Assembly (NCBI RefSeq): GCF_910592395.1
Contig: NC_088310.1
Span: forward strand, 15,695,501-15,759,500
Direction of reading: 5' to 3'
Origin: Lineus longissimus
Lineage: Eukaryota > Nemertea > Pilidiophora > Heteronemertea > Lineidae
DNA length: 64,000 nt
Part shown: piece after piece, positions 49,401 to 61,400 of the stretch
Layout: each line of letters begins with the position of its first letter
Position numbering within the stretch: the stretch's first letter is position 1
Notes under the pieces: model-generated
Database searches by the model: none
The model's input: the letters and a program-made list of their open reading frames with translations, nothing else
What the model was told of the DNA's origin: nothing
Program-made: the position numbers and the translations under genes

Positions 49401-52400
49401 ATCTTATCTTCTATCTTAGGATGATCCATCTTTGCTAGTAGGGTAGTCAGTTCTCGCTCGCCACCAACAAAGTTAGTGCCATTGTCTGAAACTATACTTG
49501 AAGGTAGTCCTCGTCGAGTGACCATTCAGAAGAAGGCGTTAAGGAAGCTGGCCGTATCCAATGAATGCGCCACTTCCAAATGCACCGCTCTTGAAGCTAG
49601 GCACGTGAACAAGCACAGGAAACGCTTGTCCCTGACATTTCGAGTTAACTTGACTAGATATGGTCCACCGTAGTCCAAGCCGCAGTGACAAAAGGCTCGA
49701 ATAGGTACTGTAGCTCGCTCTCTAGGAACTGGTGCCATAAGTTGTTGGTTAATTTTCTTCTTCATCATTTTGCATACGCAGGAGTTCTCATACGACTCGA
49801 CTTCTTCACGTCCACGGACAATCCAAAACTTTGTCACAATATCTGCTAAAACTCCGTTCGTGCCACGTACGTGTCTTCCACCGCAGTGGTACTTCCTCAC
49901 CACTAAACGAGTCACATGATGTTTCCTGGAAAGGATGATGGGGTGTTTCCCCTCGTACAGAAGGTCAGACTTCTGAAGTCGTCCGCCTACTCTCATTAAA
50001 CCATCATCGTCTATAAATGGGTTGAGACCTCGTAAGGAAGTACGAAGAGGCTTAGCTGATTCCTTCAGAGCTACTAACGTGTCTTCAAAAGATTCTTGTT
50101 GAGTCCTCAGCAGGATCCATCGTTCCGCTTTCTCAATCTCTGCCAACTCCAATGTTCGATGAACTGGTTTCTTCTCAGCGATCAATTTTACTCTCAGCAA
50201 CCACGCAAGTGTCCTCACTGCTCTCGTCCAGGATGAGTGCTTGATAACATCAAAAGACATTGACTTTATCTCTTGACTCTGAGTGCTGGCAGCTCTTTTG
50301 GCGAAATCATCACCTAACTCCCCTTTTCCAAAGGTCTCTGTCATTGCCTCGACAGTCAACGTCTTCTTATAAAGTTTTGTCTCGGGCCAACTATCTTCAG
50401 GTTGGGCTAAAAACTCTGGACCTTTTAGCCATCTACTTCCTCCTCTCAACTGGCTGACATCCAATCCCCGCGTTGCGTCATCAGCAGGATTCAGCTTCCC
50501 AGGAATATGTCTCCACTGGGCCAGAGTAGTCTTCTCTTGAATCTCGGATATCCGATTTGCTACAAAGGGCTTGTATTTTCGAGTCTGTCCTCTGATCCAG
50601 TGCAATACATCTGTGCTATCTGTCCAGAAAGTGTGATCTTCAACTGGAACTCCTAAGGTGTAAGCAACGACCAAGGCCAACCGGACTCCCAAAACCGCCG
50701 CCATAAGTTCGAGTCTTGGAATGCTTATTGTTGGAAGAGGTGTAACTCTAGCCTTGGCTATGACGAAGTTGGTTTCCACTGCACCATCATGGTAGAGAAA
50801 TCTCACATAACAGACCGCTGCATAAGCTAACTTTGAGGCATCTACGAAGGTGTGTACTGACATCTGGGTTAGCTCATTGATTCCTCGATTCCTGAAACAT
50901 CTCTGGAGTCTGATACTTTCTGCGCTCTTTAACTGTCGAAGCCATACATCTACTGCTTCCTGCAGCTTCGTGCAAAATGAGTCATCCGACCCCATGCCTG
51001 CTAACCAAGTCTCTTGGAGCAGTATCTTTCCGCGGATCAGTAGGGGTTCCAAGATATTGAACGGATCAAAGGTGGTGGCTAGGATACTCAACAACTGTCT
51101 CTTGGTAGTCACCTCTCGGTCTAGTTTCACGACAAATAGAAACTCGTCTTCTTCAGCATTCCACCACATCCCAAGGGCTTTGATACTAGGCAACTCAGCA
51201 TCTTCAATCTGCAGTCCAGAAGCTCTGTCTTCCTCTGGTATACACACAATTACCTCCTTACTGTTTGAACACCATTTTCTGATTTTAAAACCGGCTGCCC
51301 GTAGAACAACTTGGACATCCTTGAAAGTCTGGATAGTGGTGTTGTCATCCTCGAAGCTGACAAGAACATCATCCATGTACGTACTGTCTAGAATGGACTC
51401 TGAGGCTACTGGATATTTTTCTTTCAACTTGATGGCCTGATTTCTCATGACGTACTGTGCCAGGAATAGTGATGCCTTGTTGCCAAAGACCAATCGCACC
51501 GCTTCAAATGTCTCTATCGGCCTGGTAGGATCAAGATCTCTCCACAGTAATCTATGATATTTCCTGTCTTGAGGGGCAATAACCACCTGGCTAAACATTT
51601 ATTTGATATCTCCCACTAACGCTACAGGCTTGGATCGGAATCTGATGATGATGTCTATGATATCTTTTTGAAGTTTAGGCCCTCCTAACATCTCTTCATT
51701 CAGAGATGTTCCCTGGTATGTAGCTGCGGCGTCGTACACAATCCGCACCTTCGTTGTCACTTTCTCCTCTTTAAAAACTGCAAAATGTGGGAGATACCAT
51801 CCCGGAAGGGATGTAGCTTCATCGGTAGATATCTTCTGTATGTAACCTTTTTCGATGTTGGCTTTAAAAGCGACAGTGTACTTCTCCGCTGCTTCTGGCT
51901 TCTAAGCAAGTAGATACTCCAGGCTCCTCAGGCGACGCGTAGCAACTGCTCGGTTATCTTGTAATGCTGGAATAGACTCTTTCCATGGTATCGCGACTTG
52001 ATATCGGTCCTTGATGTAGCATAAAGATTCTTCAGTTTTCTTGAGAACTATCCTCTTCTCTGGGGTGAACTCCTCCCCTGGCCTTTCCATGACCACATCC
52101 ATATTCCACAACATTCTGATCTGAGGATCAAGCTGATCGTCGGGTGTGCTTCCATACATGAACCAAGTATTGGCACATACAACTTCTCCATTCCCACTCA
52201 GCGTTCCCGTACAAGTCCAGCCCAGTGGAGTCCTTCTTGCCACCGGCTCCCCTGGTGCCCCGATACGCTCTTCTAGCGACAACGTAAGCTCTGGATGATC
52301 GGATCCAATCAGTAAATCTACTGTCTTCCTTCCCGGACTCTGTGGAAACTCAATGTCTTCAAGATGCTTCCAACCATTCTTCCTTTTCCGCCAGTCAGGT

Positions 52401-55400
52401 ATGGGTAGATCATGACACATATCTTCTAAAGTTCGTGCGCCCATGGTTCGCTTCAGATCGCTGCTAACATTCTCCAACTCAAAGGTGACGATGTTGCTGG
52501 TAACTCGCGTGTTTCCTACTAACGTTGAAATGGACAGATTCGCTGCAGTAGAGTTCAATCCCAAAGCATCAGCTATCTCTTGTCGCAAATATGAACAGTC
52601 AGAGCCATCGTCTAAAAACGCGTTGATGAGGACCAACTTCCATTCGGCTTTGCAATTCTGACTGGAATCAATCGCAATCTACTCTGGTGACTTTCACCTT
52701 GCCATCTGGTGTCACCCCAAAGGCGGAACATCCGCTCTTGTTACTCGATTGACGGTTTGAGTCGCCTCTGGCTGTGGAATTGGTGTCTGGCGTTTCGGAC
52801 TTCTTCTTGTAATGCAAATCTCAGTGATGTGTCTTCCCACAGTTGTCGATTTCACAATTTCGCTCGGATTTGCAGGTACTGCCAAGATGATTATCTCTCA
52901 GACATCTATACCATAACTTTTCCCTCTTGGCCACTTCCCATCTCTGGTTCACTCGGCTCTGGCGCCACTCCTTGCAGTCCACCAATCTGTGAGATCTTTG
53001 GCACATTGGACATTTCAGCCTGGAGGTAGTAGATGACTCTGCTGAAGTCATAGCTTCTGCTTGAGTGTTGGTGGCATCAGTATATTTTCCCCACTTGATA
53101 CCTTTGGAGACCACGGCATTACTCCTACTGCTGCTCCCACGGTTTGACTTCCTGGAGTTAGTCTGGATTGGCTTCCTTCGATGTGTCAGTTCGGCAGCTT
53201 CAATACGTAGGCATACTTGTCTGTGGAGCCATTCAACGAAACATTCCAAACCGTCATCTTCTTCCCGCTGGTCAAGATACCGGACTAGTAGCTTATCCGG
53301 TACTTTCTGCTGAACAACTGTGTACAACGACGAGCATCCGACGAGTTCTTGTGTTCGGCCAAGGTCTGCAAACTTCGCCACGATGTCACATAACTTGTTG
53401 GACAAATCTTCTAAACCTCTCGTATCATGATCATCTACAGCTGGTGACGAGATGATATTGTCCATCTGTTGTTGAAGAAGCCGCTTGTCTCCCCCATATC
53501 GTTGTTCTGACTTGAACAAAGCCATTTGGTACTGTGAGTCGGTGTAGCCCAGCTGTTCAACCGTCTGTGCAGGATGACCATTCAAACAAGACTTCAGGAT
53601 CACCATCTTATAACGAACTGGAACAAACTGCTGATGTACAAAAATGTCGAACTGAGCTCTCCAGTCATGGTACTTCTCATGCTTCCCATCAAACTTCGGC
53701 AACTGAGGTTTTGCAATTCCCTGGAAAAGTTGACGAAGATCTTTATTTTCTTCAAACGTGTGAGATAACTTCTCAGGGGAAAGTGAGAACTGCGTGGGCA
53801 GACCAAAAGGACTTCCAGATGTCGACACTTTCTTCTGTTGAGGCGTCTTCATTCTTCTGTCTGGGCGTGGTCGATTACTCAGGTGTCTGGTGACGGTTGA
53901 CAACTGGTGTGGCATCTCACCCTCATCATCTAACAGAGCTGCTTCTAAAGCTGATCTCGCCGCTTCATCTTCCATCTTCTTGATGGTTAACTGGTGTTCA
54001 GCTTCCTTTATCTTCATCTCTTTGGCGAACGTCTCCTTTTCCTGCTTCACTCACAGAGTAGCAATTTCTGACTTGATAGCCCCTTCTCGTGATCTCTGAG
54101 ATCTTGAAGATGAAGAGGATAAGCTGATACGATCATGCGTTCTTCTTTGCTTGAAGTCTAGCATAACTGGCTCTGGCACTGGCAGTCTTAACTTGTCCCC
54201 GGTCTAGAAGTAGCGACCGTCTGGTCAACCCAATCATCTACTTCAGGCTTTCTACGTTGGCTGCTGGAAGTTTTGTGACTGCTATCTCTAGATTCACCAC
54301 TCGATGTCGAATTGGAACGATCTCCTATGTCTTCCAGCTCTCGAGACCAATGAACTGCAACATCTGCTTTTCCTCCAATCTTCTTGGCATCAGCTTCAAC
54401 AACGTCCGAAGGAGCATCGGTCTTATCTCTTGCGTCCAGATAAATAGAAGCGGAGTCATCAAGTTCTGCAAGAGATACCTTCAAACACTTACAGTAACCG
54501 ATAATCTTCAGCTTCTCACTTTCAGGCGACAAGTGCAGCATCATCTGTTTGCCAACATTTTCGAGTTGACCATATTTCTCAAATATTGTTATAAGTCGTA
54601 CTCTAATTTTAGATCGACTTCCTTGCTTCTTAACGAGATTTTTAACTTCTACCTTGAGGCTGTCTATTTCTAAATCTATAGCCCCAAACTCCTGGTCAAG
54701 CAACTTCAAAGCCTCTTCTGGATCTTCTGGCTGATCCCAGACATAGTCTCCTAAATGTGCGGGTGGTTTCTTCGTACGAGTATTTCTTCTAAGTGCAGCC
54801 ATCACGAATTCAATTTACGACTCAACAAAAGGTGGGTTTACAAGTTGTGGTATCCGGTCGGAGAGACCAAGATGTTTAGACGAAGGTTCGGATACCAATA
54901 AACAACAGGGACGGTAGAATTCGAACAAACACTGGACCCACCTGGTTATGGCTGTTGTTTCTAATTCCAATGGCAGCACTCTTCACGGTTGTTGATACCA
55001 GTACCAATCAGCTGCCCTGGAGACTATGTCATCACGCCCTTGGCTACACACCCTGTTGCTAGCCTGTGGGCGGCGCAATATCTAGAAGAGGTTCTGGGTT
55101 CCTCTCAAACCCCGCGCTTGACCAACAAGCGGGCTAAGTATATTTTTGATGATGGATATGTTTATAGTTTTGTACAATAATGCACATATACGTATGTCGA
55201 CTATAGTTTGATATATAATGTTGAATATGAACAATACATGGTGGTTTGATATATAATGTTGAATATTAACAATACATGGATGAGCTATACTGCTCTGACT
55301 AATAAGTCGAATTTTAAACAAGGAATCAATTAAATCTTTTTTCGTTTTTGTCATAGGCAATATAAGTAACAAGGTGATACAACTAGAACTTTGGTTCTTA

Positions 55401-58400
55401 CTAAATGTTAGATGATGTGGATGGGCGAACCCATTTTGACCCAATGTCAGTTTATTAAAATACTATCACGGACGTAAACCTAAACTGGCGGCGTGTAAAT
55501 GAAGGAGATGTACGACAGCGGAATGCCAATTATAATTCCGGCTATCGAGTAATGTAGACACAAATGCTATTTGCTAGTAGTCGAATAAATTCAACTACAA
55601 ATTCAACCACAATGGCCGAACCGAATGTCTACTACGAAGAATGCTAGAAGTGCTTGAATGCACTATTTAGAACATGACGTCACCGATTAACGCCTAGTTC
55701 TGTAAACTAGAAAACAACCAAATTTATATAACACGCCTACAATTTAGGTGCTTAAAGAATGGTGGCCCTTCCGTTCAACCCGGAAACAACGACTAGAACC
55801 GAGCATCAAGACCCATCCAACGATGACATATGTAACCACAGGACATTCTAACACACCATCACGAAGGACTATAATTATTAGTCCAGGCCTAAGCATATAT
55901 GACCTAAATAGTAAAATTACCCAACTAACTGGAAAACTAGAACAGTGCATGAAATGTCAACGATATAAAATCTGTCCACAACAAACGCGAAGACAAAACC
56001 TACAAGCCTACGAAACCGGCCAGAATAGGTATAATACTATACGAATGCATGAGCTAGCGTGTAGCACAATTTTGCACATACACAAGGGAGAAATCCCATA
56101 TAAAGCGATTATGTCAATACACAGGTTTGGAAACGTAATCAAAACATGAGCTCACAAACAAAATGGCGGCTCATTTTAAGTGCACGTTTAAGTGCTCAAT
56201 TTAAGTGCACGGACGACGCCCTACCGACTCCCAGTCAATTTTTGGAATTAAAAGGAGAAATTATCGGAATAATCCTACCAGGACCTTCAAACTTCAACTT
56301 CCTTCAACGAACCGCCTCCAAACAGTATAACATGGCACAGGATTCCAACCAGGACGAATAAAACAAATAAAAACACAGGAAACCCGGGAAGAACGAAAAG
56401 GCCGTGTGCTCCCTGCAGGGCCCTAGCAGAATGAGAAAGAAAACCTAGTGCGAGGCAAGGCCGTGATCTCGTGTAGTTTTATTAATTTTATAATATTTAT
56501 TTTTCATATGACTCCCATGAGCCTCTATTAAAATGGCGTCCGTTTGTTTACAATTACTATAGCACATGAGGAAATGGCACTTCGCCAAAACAGAAAACCA
56601 TAACGGTGTACTGGAAATTTGATCTAAGGCCTATGCAATGCCTACGCAACAAATAAATTCAAAGTTATGAATAGAAAAAGAGAGAAATCAAATAATATTC
56701 AAAAACAAAAATTGTGTACCTTTTTTACCTATTTATGCCATTTTGTGTACCTTTTTTCCAGTACCTTTTTTCCGATACCTTTATTTCCGGTACTTTTATT
56801 TCCTGTACTTTTATTTCCTGTACCTTTATTTCCGTCCCTTTTTTTCCTGTACCTTTTTTCCTGTACCTTTATTACCTAGATTCCTTTTCAACAGTTCAGT
56901 TGTTCAATGCGCTTTTAAATATTATTACCCAAAATTGGCCTGTACATTCCAGTTCAAGGCCAACGCCTTGGGTAGCATCACATGCCCAAGCTGCTGATTT
57001 CAGCGCTCAGAAAATGCATTCATATTTCGGTATCTCTGCCTAATTTGGTGCAGATGTGGCTGTTGGGATATATTACATCAAGAATTGATAAAGACTTGCC
57101 TTTAACAATTCTTGATAATATACATAAACAATGGAATGCCACAAGTGTGAAACCAAGAATTGTCCACTCTATTTTCAGGATGTACTGGGCCTAACCTGTC
57201 AAGGACAACATAAATTATCAATTGTTGTCAGCAATTGATTGCAATATTTGTACAGGAAATCTGCACAGGCATGACAGAAAATGCATCATTTGCTGTGGAG
57301 GAAAAAGATTAGTCACAAAATATCCAACTTTTGCCACACATCAACTATCCAAAACTATGAAACTAGGCAAGATTGGACATTACTTGTCTCAACACACATG
57401 ACAGGACAATCATACTATAAAAATTCAAGTGTTTCTCCGAAAAATTGTCGATTTGCTTTTCAATGCTATGTGGAAACAAGGACTGCAGACACTCATAAAA
57501 ATGGTGGTCATTTTAAGTTTATTAGCCTATTCTCAATGACATCATCAGCTTGTAAAAGAATAGACTATCTTGTCCATTTTGAAACAAATGTGGGCTTCTA
57601 TAAGTACAGGTAGGCTATAAGCTACACTGGTGCATGCAAGTGACTTGATTTCTTTGAAAGTCTTAAATAAATTGGTCAGAAGTCCATTTTTATGGGTTCA
57701 AAATCTTTTGAGGCGAAAATAATCTCCTACAGATGTGTTCGATGTTCGAGACAAACAATATTGCTACCATGAAATGATCAATGTCATGTTCATGAAAAAG
57801 GTGTTATCTTCTCTATTTTCATGTTTAATATGTACAGTAGCTTAGTAGGCCGATGGACTACACCAATATAAGGCCCCACATGTTGAATACAGGGCGGTTC
57901 TTAGATATTCCAGGAGATTAGGGAGCTGATGGCTATGAATCATGGCTCTCCATCTATAATAACAATAATAATACGAGTCTTATATAGCGCAGTATCCAAC
58001 CATTAACTGGCCGCTCAAAGCGCTTGATAGGCCTCTTTAAAAAGCAAATGTTTAAGTTGTCCCTTGAAAGATAACAGAGAGCTGCAGTTCCTAACAGTTG
58101 AAGGAAGTTTGTTCCACAGCTGAGGGGCTCCAATTGAAAATGCTCTACCACTGACTGACATGACATTGGCCTTTGGGATAGACAGAAGAACGGCCGATGA
58201 AGACCGCAGAGTTCGAGAAACGGTATGAACGGAGAGAAGTTCTGAAAGGTATTGGGGAGCAAGTTGGTGAAGACACTTGTAAGTAAGAAGGAGAACCTTG
58301 TACTTGATGCGCTGTTGCACAGGAAGCCAATGTAGAGACCTGAGTACTGGGGAAATGGAAGATCGTTTCTTGATCTTGGTAATTAGGCGAGCGGCAGAAT

Positions 58401-61400
58401 TTTGTACCTTCTGTAGGGGTATAATTGTTGAATTGGGACAACCAAGGAAAAGGGAATTACAGAAATCCAGGCGAGATATTACAAGAGCCTGGACATATAA
58501 CCTGGTGGTATTTGGAGTTAGATATTTTCTGATTTTTCCGATGTTACGAATGTGAAAATAGGAAAAAGTCTAGGAGAGTATAAATATGCAAACAGGTCTG
58601 GAATGCATCATAATGAAAGTCTATACACACCGCAAGAACAAGTTTTCCTCTTTTTTCCAGAATCTGGGCCATGTATAAAAGGTGAGATTGAGCACAATAT
58701 CAGCAATGTATATGACAACACAGACAACCTCTAATGTGATCACAGCAGGATGCATCCTGAAAACAAACAACAAAAGAGTTTTTAGTTTGCAATTAACCAA
58801 ATCTAATACATGAAGCATCTTGAACCTTGAAAGAATCAATCAATGAAATCAAATGAAATGATTATTTTTACATTGTGCATATTAGAATCCAGTTTTGGTC
58901 GCCGGCATAAACAATGAACTGTGACATGGTCTAAAGCAGTAACAACTTAGCTCGAACAACATCTCTAAATCAATTTTTGTAGCGAGTTAAATGCTCTAAA
59001 AATCTCAGAATACTGATCAATCACTGTCCCAAAATTGTTGCTAGCAGTAAAGCATTCATCTGGATCTTAACCCAGACTAATTTCATGCCCTACTTTATAT
59101 TCGTACAATAATTAAAATGAAATGGTCCAGGGACCATGTGCTCACCTGTGTCAAAGGGAAGGCTATGGGGTCAGTGATTCTGACATTGGTAAAGCTGTAT
59201 ATATCATTTTATGGTGAGAACAGCAATTGTCAATGACCCCTGTATGGTCCACATATTTTCATTTATGACCTTCGGCCCTCTGGTGGCCAAACCGTGAATC
59301 ATGTGAGACCGCAATTTGGCCTCTGAGTAGCGATCACCCAGGGGTACATGTGTACCAAGTGAGAGTTCAATAGCTTCAGCGGTTACAAAACGCGCCACTG
59401 TTGTCTAACGGCAGTGCGCCTGGACGACCGTGACCTTGTGACCTTGAAAAGTAGGTAAAAAAAACGCAAAGGATATATGATGTAACACTGCAAGAAGTGC
59501 AGATTTTTCGGACCAGTATTAGGCAAGTAATCGCATATTTTCACTTTTAACGTTTGGCTTCCTATTGGCCAAACCATGAATTGTATTACGCCAAGATTGG
59601 GTCTCTGAGTAGGGGTCACCCAGGGGTACATTTGTACTAAGTTTGAGATCTCTGGCTAAAGTGGTTACGAAACGTGCCACCACCGACTAACGGCGTTGCT
59701 GCCGACAAACTTTGACCTCTGTGACCTTCAAAAGTAGGTCAAATAAAAAACCCGGAGGATATGTGATGTCCCATTGGTAGAAGTACCTAACATATTTTTT
59801 TTCAAATTTTTCAGACCCGTAATAAGGGAGAAAACACAATTTTTCCATTTTTTACCTCTGGCCCCCTGGTGGCAAAACCGTGTTTCATATGAGGCCGCGA
59901 TTCGGTCTCTGAGTAGCGGTCACCTAGGGGTACATGTGTACCAAGTTAGAGTTCAAAAGCTTGAGTGGTTACAAAACGTGCCACCCATGTCTTACGACGA
60001 CGGACGACAACGGACACTGCGTGATGGTAAAGGCTCACAGGTGAGCCAAAAATTAAAGGGTGTTGTGTACATCTCTTTCAGTCATTTGGTAATTGGTTAT
60101 GGTTGTATATTACGGCTATGCTATACAGCTATGTAACAAAACTTGAGAAAATTAGAGTTGATATTTCGTGATGCAGTCATTTCATGACAATGTTTACAGA
60201 TTTACCTGCTGATATTTCCCTGAAATTCAACCCAATAAACATGTCCTCCCAAATGTCAATATCGAAGAGAGACTGCTACTTACTGTCCAGGAAGGATGTG
60301 AATCTGTGTTGGCTCAAAAAGGACCAAAATGCTGTGAGTGATGATAGCGAGGAACATTAACCAGCGATACCATCTACTCTCTATTATCCTGAACACTCGC
60401 TGCACGGCTTTCGGTTTGAAGATACTCCTGGCTTTACCATAGGTACCCCTGACAAATGGAGAATACGGTTATTTATCCGATTTCTTAATATGTTGTATAA
60501 CTAGTAAATTTCACAACAAGGATGAATATGATTTTTTTTAAAATACAGCTGAAATGTTTCAATCAGTAATCATGACTTTTTATCAAATGAGATGCAACGA
60601 GGGTTTTTTAACAAAAAAATGAAACAAATTAGAGAATTATTGATTTTGCTGCGCCATGGGGCCCGGTTGTTCAAAAGTACAAAAGTCAAGTTATCCCTAA
60701 CGGTTACGTTTCCTCAAGGATGTTATCTCTTCCCATTAAAATTTTCATGTTAAGACTTAACGACTCCGTTAAAGCTATAACGTTGTTTTGAACAACTCAG
60801 CCCAGGCATATTGACAAAATAAGGTTTTCGAAGATGGCCGCCAAGATCCCAGAAAGTAGGTCGAATTAAGATGATTTTTGGTACGTCAAGTCAATCCACA
60901 CTTGACTTAGAGTTTCAACTTTCTAGACTTAATCTTTTTAATGGCGAGCAAATGTGCCACCACTGCTGACATACATGTACTTGCAGACACCAGACAATGA
61001 TGGACAAGACATGATGACAAGTGAGCCATAAATGATTAAAACATTCTGGGAGGTTAAGTCATGGGATGGCACATTAACCTCCTACTCAAAAACAATGAAA
61101 TGGCCAGGGCCATTGTGCTCACCTCATGTGGAGGAAAGATGGATAAAGAGCATGGTATTGTGTCATGTAGTGTTAGGTTTGATGTAGGTCCAAGCAATTA
61201 CAATTTCCCCAAAATGGCCAATTTACAGTACATTCGACCTCTGTGACCTTGAAAAGTAGGTCAAATCAAAGAAGACCCGGGTGACACATTCAATGGTTGT
61301 TAGAATTAGATGTACCTATGATATAAAATTGGTGCCAATCGGGCAAGTAATTACTAGGAATAATGGCATTTTGAAGAATTTAGGATTTGGCCCCCTCCCT

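Larger units (their letters stand above)
47523..56592 (-). mobile_element. BEL/Pao LTR retrotransposon, complete ends, coding region interrupted
   Basis: The element is transcribed from the minus strand. LTRs with TG...CA ends, a 5-bp target duplication (GAAAA), and Gag, aspartic protease, RT, RNase H and integrase in BEL/Pao order. In-frame stops interrupt pol three times and gag is broken, so this copy is non-autonomous. The LTRs are nearly identical apart from a 487-bp extra segment in the right-hand one. The element has the same orientation as the channel gene whose intron it occupies. Confidence 0.94.

Noticed and set aside
50850-51440. 196-codon plus frame
   Set aside because: Antisense shadow of the BEL RT/RNase H region; no domain.
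55748-56149. Antisense LTR frame as a real gene
   Set aside because: The two LTR copies are expected to be alike, and most of their differences change the residue, so openness is not evidence of selection.
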